Source: JANLYC01 sp963815445
GTDB taxonomy: Bacteria; Actinomycetota; Actinomycetes; Propionibacteriales; Nocardioidaceae
Assembly: GCA_963815445.1 (NCBI GenBank)
Contig: CAWFGV010000005.1
Location: forward strand, 558,001 to 622,000
Length of the DNA: 64,000 nucleotides
Direction: 5' to 3'
The translations under genes and the position numbers were made by a program. The notes beneath the pieces are model-generated. The model saw only the letters and a list, made by a program, of their open reading frames with translations, had not been told where the DNA came from and ran no database searches. Each line of letters begins with the position of its first letter. Positions within the stretch are counted from its first letter, which is position 1. Of this stretch, positions 25,009 to 32,904 are shown piece after piece.

Positions 25009-26421
25009 TCAGGCGTTCAGCGGCAGGGCGAGGACGGCGTTCTCGACGACTTCGACCAGTGCCGGGTGGATCCAGTACTGACCCCGCCCCATCTCCCGGG
25101 CTGACAGACCAAAGCTCATGGCCTGGATCAGGGGCTGGATGAGGCTCGATGCCTGCGGCCCCATGAGGTGTGCGCCGAGCAGGAGCCCGGTCTCCGGGTC
25201 CGCGAGCACCTTGGCGAATCCCGTCGTGTCCTCCATCGCCCAGCCGTAGGCCACAGTGCCGTACTCCCGGACTGCGCTGACGTAGGGCGTCCCGGCTTCG
25301 ACCAGGTCGCGCTCCGTCGCTCCGACGGCCGCCAGCTGCGGATGGCTGAACACGGCCCGTGGCACGTAGCGGTGGTCTGATCTGGTCATCGCCTCCGGGT
25401 GGAGGAGGTTGTGCTGGACGATGCGCGCCTCGTGGTTCGCCACGTGCTTGAGCTGCCACTGGCTCGAGAGGTCGCCCAGCGCGAACACGCCTTCGGCCGT
25501 GGTCTGTTGGTAGTCGTCCACCACCACGCGCCCGTCCTCGTGGACGTCCACGCCGCCCGCCGCGAGGCCGAGCCGGTCCGAGTTCGGCGTTCGACCGGTG
25601 GCGATGAGCAGGAGGTCGGCGTCGAGGGCGCGAGGATCCGTCCGGCCGTCAGGATCCTCGAGGTGCAGCCGGATGCCGTGCTCACCGTGCTCGCCGTGCT
25701 CGGTGGGCTCGACGCGGCTGGCCAGCCGAGAAAGGCGCAGGTCCCACTGCTTCGCCGCGATGTCGGTGAAGCTCTGACGTATGTCGTCGTCCTCATGGCG
25801 CAGCAGCAGGTCCGACCGCGCGACCACGGTGACATGGGTGCCGAGTGCGGAGTAGACGTGCGCCATCTCGGCAGCGATCACCCCGCCACCCACGATCACC
25901 ATCGAGCCGGGGAGCGCATCGACGCGCATGACCGTGTCTGAGGTGTGAACACGATCAGGGTCGACCTGGTCGAGGCCGGGAAGTTCGGGGATCACGGGTC
26001 GGCTGCCGGCGGCCAGCACGATCCGGTCGGCTGAGATCTCGTGGCCCGAGGCGAGCCGGAGGCGGCGTGGCCCGACGAACTCGGCGTGCTCTTCGTACAG
26101 CGTCGTGTTCGGCCCCTCCTGCCGGTAGCGCCGCCCGGAGACCGAGATCGGGTCGATGCGCTCAGCGAAGATGCGGTCGCGGATGTCGGGCCAGCGCACG
26201 TCATCCACTCGGGCATCAACACCGAACCGGATACTGTCGCGGGCGTTCGCTGCTACGTCCGCCGTGTGCACCAACATCTTGGTCGGGATGCAGCCGACGT
26301 TGCTGCAGGTGCCGCCGAAGGTCGACTCCTCCACGATCGCGATGTCGAGGTGCCGCAGCGTCTTGTCCGCGATCCGGTTGCCCGAACCGCTGCCGACGAT
26401 GATCAGGTCGTGGTGGCGCAT
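25009..26421 (-). CDS. mtr: Mycothione reductase
   Basis: A 470-residue flavoprotein disulphide reductase that regenerates mycothiol from its disulphide with NADPH. It shows the FAD motif LIIVGSGSGN, redox Cys39/Cys44 in GGTCSNVGCIPTK, the NADPH motif VGGGVIAAEMAHVYSALG, and the mycothione-specific end LIQAMSFGLSAREMGRGQYW followed by IHPAL. The ATG at 26421 fits the family start. A short in-frame repeat encodes GEHGEHGEHG in a surface loop, from CCGTGCTC-type units near 25678, which is an odd expansion. It lies tail-to-tail with the isomerase-like gene 14 bases away. Confidence 0.93.
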   Translation of the reverse strand: MRHHDLIIVGSGSGNRIADKTLRHLDIAIVEESTFGGTCSNVGCIPTKMLVHTADVAANARDSIRFGVDARVDDVRWPDIRDRIFAERIDPISVSGRRYRQEGPNTTLYEEHAEFVGPRRLRLASGHEISADRIVLAAGSRPVIPELPGLDQVDPDRVHTSDTVMRVDALPGSMVIVGGGVIAAEMAHVYSALGTHVTVVARSDLLLRHEDDDIRQSFTDIAAKQWDLRLSRLASRVEPTEHGEHGEHGIRLHLEDPDGRTDPRALDADLLLIATGRTPNSDRLGLAAGGVDVHEDGRVVVDDYQQTTAEGVFALGDLSSQWQLKHVANHEARIVQHNLLHPEAMTRSDHRYVPRAVFSHPQLAAVGATERDLVEAGTPYVSAVREYGTVAYGWAMEDTTGFAKVLADPETGLLLGAHLMGPQASSLIQPLIQAMSFGLSAREMGRGQYWIHPALVEVVENAVLALPLNA

Positions 26422-26555
26422 GCGCACTATCGTGCACGGTCTCACTCCCTTTGGCCCCTTCGGGCGGCGTCGGCGCGCTGGCCGGTCGAGCCGGTGTCCC
26501 GGGCGATCGAGTCCTTCCAGAAGCTCACGTCATGCTTGTCGGGTCCTCCGGACTG

Positions 26556-26743
26556 CCGCACGTCGGTGCGGAGGTCGGGCTCTGCGCCTTCGCTTCGCTC
26601 GTGACGGCGCGGCGAGTCCTCGCCCTCCGAGCCCTGCGAGTCCTGCGAGTCCTGCGAGTCTCGAGCTTCCGCACGTCGGTGCGGAGGTCGGGCTGTTGCG
26701 CCTTCGCTTCGCTCTTGACGGCGCTGCGAGTCCTCGCCCTCCG
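26556..26743. repeat. Two ~75-bp direct repeats with a short-unit spacer
   Basis: A block starting CCGCACGTCGGTGCGGAGGT (26556-26629) recurs at 26669-26743 with three or four differences, a period of 113 bases. The spacer contains tandem TGCGAGTCC units. Each copy holds the small palindromes CCGCACGTCGGTGCGG and GCGCCTTCGCTTCGCTC. It fills much of the 26422-26874 gap, which has no gene. Confidence 0.8.
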
Positions 26744-26807
26744 CTCCACCGTGCTCACCTTCACGGTCGAACTCTATCGAGAACTAGAAAATTTCTCGGA
26801 ATCTCCT

Positions 26808-26816
26808 TGTGGATAA
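26808..26816 (-). promoter_or_regulatory. DnaA-box-like motif upstream of the DUF222 relic
   Basis: TGTGGATAA is the complement of TTATCCACA, the classic DnaA box, within the longer CCTTGTGGATAAC. A nearly identical CCTTGTGGACAAC lies upstream of the DUF222-type gene at the right edge of the window. Confidence 0.35.
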
Positions 26817-26874
26817 CAGGTCTGAGGGTCGGTGCTGGTCGGAAAGTGTCGGTGGCGGGTTCTAGGTTTGGTCT

Positions 26875-28254
26875 ATGAGTACGACGCAGGATCCGCCACC
26901 GACCGTGGGCATCGACGATGCCTACGGCCGGACCGTCGCGGACGTGCGGAGCCGGCTCGCTGACCTGGTCGACACCCCGACCTGGTCCCTGGACGATGCC
27001 CGGTTGGACCAGCGGATCGGTGAGGCGTTGGCCGCCCGGGCCGCGATCGATGAGGTCGTCGCCCGGCTGGTCGGCGAGGCCGATGACCGCAACCTGCCCC
27101 ACCGCCACGGCGCCTCCTCCACCCGGGCGCACCTGATGACGACCCACCGGATGTCGGCCGGTGAAGCCTCCCGCACGGTCAGCACCGCCCGGCAGCTGCA
27201 CGGCACCTCCGCCGTGACCGAACCGACCCGGCGTGCCGTCGCAGCCGGGATGGTGTCGGCTGAACAAGGCGTGGTCGTCGCGGAAGCCATCCACCGGCTC
27301 TCGCCCAGCGTGGAGCCTGACCGGGTCGACGTCGCCCAGGCTGACCTCATCGGCCATGCCCAGACGTTGTCGTTCACCCAGCTGCAGGTCGCGGCGAACC
27401 ATCTGGTGGAGGTGGTCGACCCCGACACCGCCGACCAGCTGCTGGAGCAGCAGCTCGCTGAGCAGGAACGGCAGGCGTTGGCGTCGGCGGAGTTCACCGG
27501 CCAGTACGGCGCCGACGGGATCGCCCGGGGCCGCTACGCCATGCCGAACCTCACGTTCGCGATGCTCAAGAAACACCTCGACGCACTGGCCTCACCCCGA
27601 CGCGCCGCCACCGGCACCGGTGCCGGTCACGACCAGCCGCCCCGGCAGACGCGTCGCTGGCGGAGACGACCCTCGGTGACCTGCCCGTACGGCAACCGGC
27701 TCGGACAGGCGTTGTGTGAGCTGATCGAACACCTCCCCGCAGACGGACACCCCCACCACGGTGTTGCGAACGCGTCGCATCGTGGTCACCGTCGACGAAA
27801 CCAAGCTCCGTGACCGGTGCCGGGGAAGCCACCCTCGACACCGGCGGTGCCATCTCCATCGGTCAGACCCGCCGGTTGGCGTGCAACGCCGGCCTCCTGC
27901 CGATGGTCCTGGCCGGTGACTCCCGCATCCTGGACCTCGGCACGACGAAGCGGCTGTTCGACCGTTACCAACGCATCGCGATGACCGTCCGCGACCAAGG
28001 CTGCGTCTTCCCCGGCTGTGAACGACCCCCCGCCTGGACCGAGGCACATCATCGGATCCCGTGGAGCCGCGGCGGACGCCACCGACATCGACAACGGATG
28101 CCTCCTGTGCAGCTTCCACCACCACCTCATCCACCAAGGCGAATGGGACCTCACCCTCGCCCCCGACGGCATCACCGACATACTGCCCCCAGCCCGCATC
28201 GACCCGGAGCGAAGACCCATCCGCCACCAACGCTTCAAACCCCGAACCGAGTGA
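26875..28254 (+). pseudogene. DUF222/HNH endonuclease (13E12 family), multiply frameshifted
   Basis: The N-terminal DUF222 domain is intact to about 27640 (IDEVVARLVGEADDRNLPHR, HRMSAGEASRTVSTARQLHG). Compensating shifts occur around ASLAETTLGDLP at 27650-27690. Another separates VVTVDETKLRD from GEATLDTGGAISIGQTRRLA near 27770-27820. A single extra base near 28078 splits the HNH site: CVFPGCERPPAWTEAHH in one frame, then ATDIDNGCLLCSFHHHLIHQ in the next. At least four indels make it a pseudogene unless the sequence is faulty. TAGGTT six bases before the ATG shows the original leaderless promoter. These genes are repeat-like in actinobacteria and possible homing-type nucleases. Confidence 0.85.
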
Positions 28255-28258
28255 CACG

Positions 28259-29315
28259 TCAGCCGAAGCGATAGACGTCGCGTGCGCGGTAGGTTTCGCC
28301 TGGTCGCAGCACGGTGGACGGAAAGTCCGGCTGGTTCGGCGAGTTCGGGAAGTGCTGCGGCTCCAGACAGAACGCGTCGGTCTGCCGATACATTGAGCCG
28401 TCGCGACCGACGGCCGAGCCATCAAGGGAGTTGCCGGTGTACACCTGCACCCCGGGACGATCGGTCCACAGCTCGACGGACCGTCCGGATCCGGGATCCT
28501 CGAGGCGGGCGGCCCGGCGCAAGACGCCTGACCTGGCCGCACCTCCGTCGGGTCCGACGACGAATGTGTGGTCGTAGCCGCGAGCGCGTCGCAGCTGTTC
28601 GTCGGAAGCAATGCGCAATCCGGAGCCGATGGTGACGGGGGAGCGAAGGTCGAGCGGCGTCCCCTCGACAGAGCGCAGCTCACCGGTGGGGATCAGGTCC
28701 TCGTCCACGGGTAGGAATCGGTCGGCATCCACCGTGATGACGTGCCCTTCGATGTTGCCCCCGCCGGCGAGGTTGAAATAGCTGTGGTTCGTCAGGTTGA
28801 CGACCGTCGCAGCGGTCGTCGTGGCGGCGTACTCCACCTCGAGGTCGGTGCCGTGCAGGCAGTAGGTGACGGCGACCTCGAGGTCACCAGGGAATCCCAT
28901 TTCGCGGTCGGGGCTGAGTCGGCGCAGGGTCACCTCAGCGCCGGGCACCGATCTCGGCGTGCCACACCCTCCGGTCGAAACCACGGGTGCCGCCGTGCAG
29001 GGCGTTGGTCGACTCGTTCGGCGGGACTTGAACCTGGTCGCCATCCAGCTCGAAGCGGCCGTCCCGGATGCGGTTCGCGTAGCGGCCGACGCAGGCACCG
29101 AGATAGTCGCGGTCCGCCTCGTACGCCGCCAGGTCGCCCAGCCCGAGCGTGATGTCTGCGAGTGAACCTACGGAGTCCGGGGCCAGCAGCGAGATGACAC
29201 GGGCGCCGAACGTGATGACGTCGATCTGCAACGTCGTGCTCCGCAGCCGGATCCGGTCAACCGACTCACCCGAGCTGAGCTCGCCGTACGGGGTGATCTC
29301 GGTGGTCTCCGTCAC
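28259..29315 (-). pseudogene. galM: Aldose 1-epimerase, one frameshift
   Basis: GalM interconverts alpha and beta anomers of aldoses. The N-terminal part (ITPYGELSSGESVDRIRL, RYANRIRDGRFELDG, NALHGGTRGFDRRVWHAE) ends at a TGA near 28935. The remainder continues one frame over from PGAEVTLRRLSPDREMGF to VYTGNSLDG, CLEPQHFPNSPNQPDFPS and LRPGETYR. Both catalytic regions are present: NHSYFNLAG with its His, and the Glu in CLEPQHFP. A single indel near 28950 is enough to restore the gene, so a recent mutation or a sequencing error are both possible. The gene abuts the DUF222 relic. Confidence 0.82.
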
Positions 29316-29376
29316 CCCGCGATCCAACCACGCGAGGTGAAGTCAACACGCGGTACCTCTCAGCCGGCCGCGCTGC

Positions 29377-30210
29377 TCAGCCGGTGAGGCGCACTGACCA
29401 GGGACGGACCTCGACCTGCAGGAACCCGGCGGCCACGAACGCATCGTCGGTCGAGGCAAGCTCCTCGAGGTCGAGATCCCCGTCGTCGCGGCCCACGCGC
29501 ACGACCGCCATACCTTCGCCGCGGTCCGGAAAAACCGGTCCGGCCGCGACCAGGAGGCCGCGGTCGCGCAGCCGCTCCAGGAAGTCGAGGTGGTCGACGA
29601 AGCGGGGGTGGCTGAAGACGGACTCGCCAGCAGGCATGGCGGGTCCAGGTGTGTGCACGAGCGCGTACCACTCGCCGAGGTCGTCGCCCTCGGACGTCTC
29701 TCCACGCGACGCCTTCACCGGTTCCCGGTCGACGGGTCCCACGATCGAGGCGCCGTACTCGCCGAGCACGGACACCCATCCCTCGCCGTAGCCCTCGGCC
29801 ATCTGCGCAGGAGCCTTGGTGCGTTCCCAGCCGGAATGCACCAAGGTGACGAGCGTCCCGTCGACGTGGTCGGTGAAGGTCACCTCCACATCGGTCGCGG
29901 TATCGGGCGACGAACCCGGATGCCAGTTCAACCGAAGTCCAGTCGGCGGCTCCCAGGCGACGACCTCTGCCCAGACCGAGTGCTCCGTTCCCCATCGCTC
30001 GACCAGACGGTCGCCTTCGAACGCCACCAGGCCCTCAGCTCCGTTGACGGAATGCGTGGCCAGCGGCCACCACCGACCGATGTGTGCGGTGAACAACGCG
30101 AAGGCGGTCTCGACCGGGGCGTTCACCGTGATCTCCCGACGGATTGGCCTCACCGGCGGTTCTTGGCTGGCCGCAGGCGCGGTCGGTGTCTCGTCGAGGC
30201 CGCCGTTCAT
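29377..30210 (-). CDS. SRPBCC (AHSA1-type) domain fused to a YCII-like domain
   Basis: A 277-residue fusion. Residues about 20-165 are an Activator-of-Hsp90-like START domain (ITVNAPVETAFALFTAHIGR...LRLNWHP...VTLVHSGWERTK). Residues 180-277 form a YCII-like ferredoxin fold (EWYALVHTPGPAMPAGESVF, RLRDRGLLVAAGPVFPDRG). Each is common alone; the fusion is less usual. Its start is decided by GGAGGAG before the ATG at 30210, which overlaps the stop of the ArsR gene by ATGA. ArsR-SRPBCC pairs are a recurrent actinobacterial unit in which the SRPBCC protein probably binds a hydrophobic ligand. Confidence 0.82.
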   Translation of the reverse strand: MNGGLDETPTAPAASQEPPVRPIRREITVNAPVETAFALFTAHIGRWWPLATHSVNGAEGLVAFEGDRLVERWGTEHSVWAEVVAWEPPTGLRLNWHPGSSPDTATDVEVTFTDHVDGTLVTLVHSGWERTKAPAQMAEGYGEGWVSVLGEYGASIVGPVDREPVKASRGETSEGDDLGEWYALVHTPGPAMPAGESVFSHPRFVDHLDFLERLRDRGLLVAAGPVFPDRGEGMAVVRVGRDDGDLDLEELASTDDAFVAAGFLQVEVRPWSVRLTG

Positions 30211-30548
30211 CTCGTCTCCTCCGGGTCGTGAACCGGGTCGCGCTGGTGGACGTAGGTCGCGAAAGCCTCCAGGGCATCGCCCCACGTGTCGGTGAGCCAC
30301 CGTTGGAGGGGCGCGAGCGCGGCCGGTGCGACCGCGTACAGGTTGCGTGTGCCTTGCGAGTGGTGCGCGACGAGCCCGGCCCCTTCGAGCACCTTGAGGT
30401 GCTTGCTGACTGCGGGTCGACCGATGGGCAGGGCCGCGGCGATCTCGTGCACCGGGCGAGCCCCGTCGCTGAGCAGTTCCAACATCCGGCGACGCATGGG
30501 ATGTCCCAGCGCGTCGAAGGCGGCCTCGGGGGCGGTTAGGTTACTCAT
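30207..30548 (-). CDS. ArsR family transcriptional regulator
   Basis: A 113-residue winged-helix repressor: FDALGHPMRRRMLELLSDGA, VHEIAAALPIGRPAVSKHLK, VLEGAGLVAHHSQGTRNLYA. No Cys-based metal site is visible, so the effector is probably not a thiophilic metal; the group resembles SdpR-like regulators paired with SRPBCC proteins. The ATG at 30548 lies eight bases from a near-perfect 18-base palindrome that covers the -10 region, indicating autoregulation. The pair with the SRPBCC-YCII gene is coupled by an ATGA overlap. Confidence 0.9.
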   Translation of the reverse strand: MSNLTAPEAAFDALGHPMRRRMLELLSDGARPVHEIAAALPIGRPAVSKHLKVLEGAGLVAHHSQGTRNLYAVAPAALAPLQRWLTDTWGDALEAFATYVHQRDPVHDPEETR

Positions 30549-30555
30549 GGGCAAC

Positions 30556-30573
30556 GGTTACTCTAGAGCAACC
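30556..30573. promoter_or_regulatory. ArsR operator over the arsR promoter
   Basis: GGTTACTCTAGAGCAACC is an 18-base palindrome with one mismatched pair. On the minus strand it contains TAGAGT, a -10 element with TTGCCC 18 bases upstream, and ends 7 bases before the ATG. Repressor binding would directly block transcription. Confidence 0.65.
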
Positions 30574-30614
30574 AACAAGTTCAGGGCAAGGCCTTTGTGA
30601 GGCATCGGGACCGG

Positions 30615-32360
30615 TCAGTCCGCGGGGGTGGCCGCAAACGGGTCGAGGTCGTACTTTCGGTCCTCGTCCTCGATCAGCGCCCTCACTTGCGGCGACACCC
30701 GATCGAACATGGCATCGATCAGTGCCTGCCCCTCGGCGGCGCGGCCGTCATGCTCGAGAACGGCAGCCGCCGCGTAGGTCTCGAGGAAACCGAGCCGCAC
30801 GCCGAGGGCGCCCGCGAAGTCCGTCAGCGCGGTGACGACGCCGGTGGTCCCATCCTGCCCATCGGTCGGGGCATAGAGGGTGAAGCGCTCGTGCTGGTAC
30901 ACGATCTTCCAGCCGGGCACCATGACGTCGACGGCCGAGCGCGAGCTCGGATCGCAGCGCTCGATGGCCGCACACTGACCGTTGAACAGCAGATAGACCG
31001 GTCCGGCGGTAGGTAGATCGTCCACGTGCGTGGGTATGTCGACGACAGACGCGGTGAACGGGGTGTCGCCCATGTAGCGCGGTGTGCCCTGGAAGGGTTG
31101 GCGCGACTGGCCCGCCGGTGTAGGCCGGTCGTAGAGCACGATCGCGTCCCTGGGCACTTGGGCCTTCAGGACGTCGGAGATCACCGCGAAGTTCGGCGCG
31201 GCGTCGTCGACCACGACGGCAGCGGTGGCTGGCAGCTGGCCGACGAAGACCGCTGCCAGCAGCGCGGCGACTGCGACCTTGACCCGGCCGGTGATCTCGC
31301 GTCGTTCGACCGCGGCGGCCAGCGCGGCCAGCGCCAGCAGGAACGCCGGTGCAAAGAACGATGCTGCTCGCGCCCGGTAGGGCAAGCCGAAGAACGAGAA
31401 CGGGTTCACGAAGTGATAGGCGATCGCGAAGGCGGCCGGCGCCGCCAGCAACGGCCACCAGAAGGCCCATCCGAACAGGAGAGCGCGCGCAGGAGAGATC
31501 GCCAGCGCGGCGATGACTGCAAGCAGCGTCAACGGCCACCAGGGAAACGCCGCCCCCAGAACGCTCATGAATGACGTGGCGAGCTCGTGCACCCCGGTGG
31601 GGAACCGGTCGATGACGCCGGACGGGCTCGGGTCGAAAAACCCGCCGGCGCTCGAGGACAGCGAGAAGAACTGCATCAAGCCCATCGAGAGCAGGGCGGC
31701 GAGGTCGATGGCGATCAGGGGTTTGGTCTGGGCCCACCTCAGTCGCCCGCGGTAGCTGAACCACGCCAGGATGGCCGCCGTCGCCAGCAAGAAGATCGTG
31801 GGCTCGGGCACTCTGACCAGCGGGAGGAGAAACGCCGCCACACCTGCGGTGATGAGCCAGCCACGATGCCGGTCGTCCAGCCAACGTTGTGCGGCGTACG
31901 TCGTGAGCAGCATGAGGAAGAACGGCAACGCGTAGGGCCGTGTGTAGGCGCTGTACCTGAGCAGCAGCGGACTGGTCGCCGCGATCAGGACCACGAAGGC
32001 GCCCGCAAACCGCAGCCCGAGGTGGCGGAGCAGGACGGACAGGACGGTGAGGCTGCCGATACCGGACAGCACCGGGACCAGTCGCTGTCGCAGCTGTCCC
32101 TCGCCGAAGATGTGTTGGAAGAGGGCCCCGAGCAGGGGGTCGATGGGCGGCTGCCGGGTCGCCCCGGTGATGACGGAGATGCTGTCGCTGCCATAGACGT
32201 TGATCTGAGTCAGCTCGTCGTAGCTGAACGGCTGCCGGATGGCCGTCACCACGATCAGCGCAGCGCCGACCAGGACGGCCGCGACGTAGTAGGGAGTATC
32301 GCGGCTCATGCCGGTCCGGGTGCGTTCCCGGACAGCGGTGGCAGGGGTCGGGCGGGGCAT
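30615..32360 (-). CDS. GT-C fold membrane glycosyltransferase-like protein
   Basis: A 581-residue polytopic protein. After a cytoplasmic basic N-terminus and a first helix (YYVAAVLVGAALIVVTAI) comes the periplasmic loop FSYDELTQINVYG, whose Asp-Glu resembles the acidic catalytic motif of GT39/GT83-type enzymes using polyprenyl-phosphate sugars. About ten helices and a C-terminal soluble domain of 170 residues follow (VLYDRPTPAGQSRQPFQGTP and onward). This suggests transfer of a sugar to a cell-envelope acceptor; donor and acceptor are unknown. The ATG at 32309 is an alternative start that removes 17 residues. Confidence 0.72.
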   Translation of the reverse strand: MPRPTPATAVRERTRTGMSRDTPYYVAAVLVGAALIVVTAIRQPFSYDELTQINVYGSDSISVITGATRQPPIDPLLGALFQHIFGEGQLRQRLVPVLSGIGSLTVLSVLLRHLGLRFAGAFVVLIAATSPLLLRYSAYTRPYALPFFLMLLTTYAAQRWLDDRHRGWLITAGVAAFLLPLVRVPEPTIFLLATAAILAWFSYRGRLRWAQTKPLIAIDLAALLSMGLMQFFSLSSSAGGFFDPSPSGVIDRFPTGVHELATSFMSVLGAAFPWWPLTLLAVIAALAISPARALLFGWAFWWPLLAAPAAFAIAYHFVNPFSFFGLPYRARAASFFAPAFLLALAALAAAVERREITGRVKVAVAALLAAVFVGQLPATAAVVVDDAAPNFAVISDVLKAQVPRDAIVLYDRPTPAGQSRQPFQGTPRYMGDTPFTASVVDIPTHVDDLPTAGPVYLLFNGQCAAIERCDPSSRSAVDVMVPGWKIVYQHERFTLYAPTDGQDGTTGVVTALTDFAGALGVRLGFLETYAAAAVLEHDGRAAEGQALIDAMFDRVSPQVRALIEDEDRKYDLDPFAATPAD

Positions 32361-32432
32361 GGAGGTCGAGGTCCCATCGGTTCGTGACAGTGCGCACGCA
32401 CATTCAACCCGAACTCCGCGCCAGGCAGAAAC

Positions 32433-32703
32433 TCACGCAACCGCTGCGTGCTTGCGCGGCCGCCCGCGCCCTCGCTTGTGCGCCACCACGTGACCGTCCA
32501 TGAACTGCTCGCCGCCCCAGACACCCCAGGGCTCCTGTCGGTCGAGCGCTCCGGCCAGGCATGCCGCGCGGACCGGACAGGTGGTGCACAGCTGCTTGGC
32601 CAGCTCAGACGCGGACGGGCTCTCGGCGAACCACAGGTCGACGTCGTTCTCGCGGCAGGGCAGCCGGGTCGACGGGCTGCGGCATCACGTTCGTCTGTTC
32701 CAC
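32433..32703 (-). pseudogene. whiB7: WhiB7-like Fe-S regulator with a frameshifted 5' end
   Basis: One minus-strand frame encodes a WhiB core: LPCRENDVDLWFAESPSA, ELAKQLCTTCPVRAACLAGA, EPWGVWGGE and a C-terminal AT-hook RGRGRPRK. The four cluster Cys, the EPWGVWGGE turn and the AT-hook are WhiB7 marks; WhiB7 activates intrinsic drug-resistance genes. That frame has no start codon: a TGA lies just upstream. The natural start, GTG at 32703 (MEQTNVMPQPVDPAALP), is in another frame. Restoring one extra CCCTG unit at the GCCCTGCC site near 32660 would join them into 91 codons. Either the gene is mutated by 5-bp slippage or an unusual start is used. Confidence 0.75.
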
Positions 32704-32904
32704 GGTTCCCAGGCTCACGGCCTAAGGGGTCACAGCGCATCAGGACATTTCCCTAGATCCGTCGTCGACTGCCGTCGCTACCTTAGGCAACCGTCTTCGT
32801 GCGCCCGTTCGGGGACAGGCAGCACGGGCTCCACGTGCCGGACCGGTCAGCGGGTCTAGAATCGGCGCCGACTTGCAGCACGCCGCCGTCGAAAACGTAC
32901 CCAG

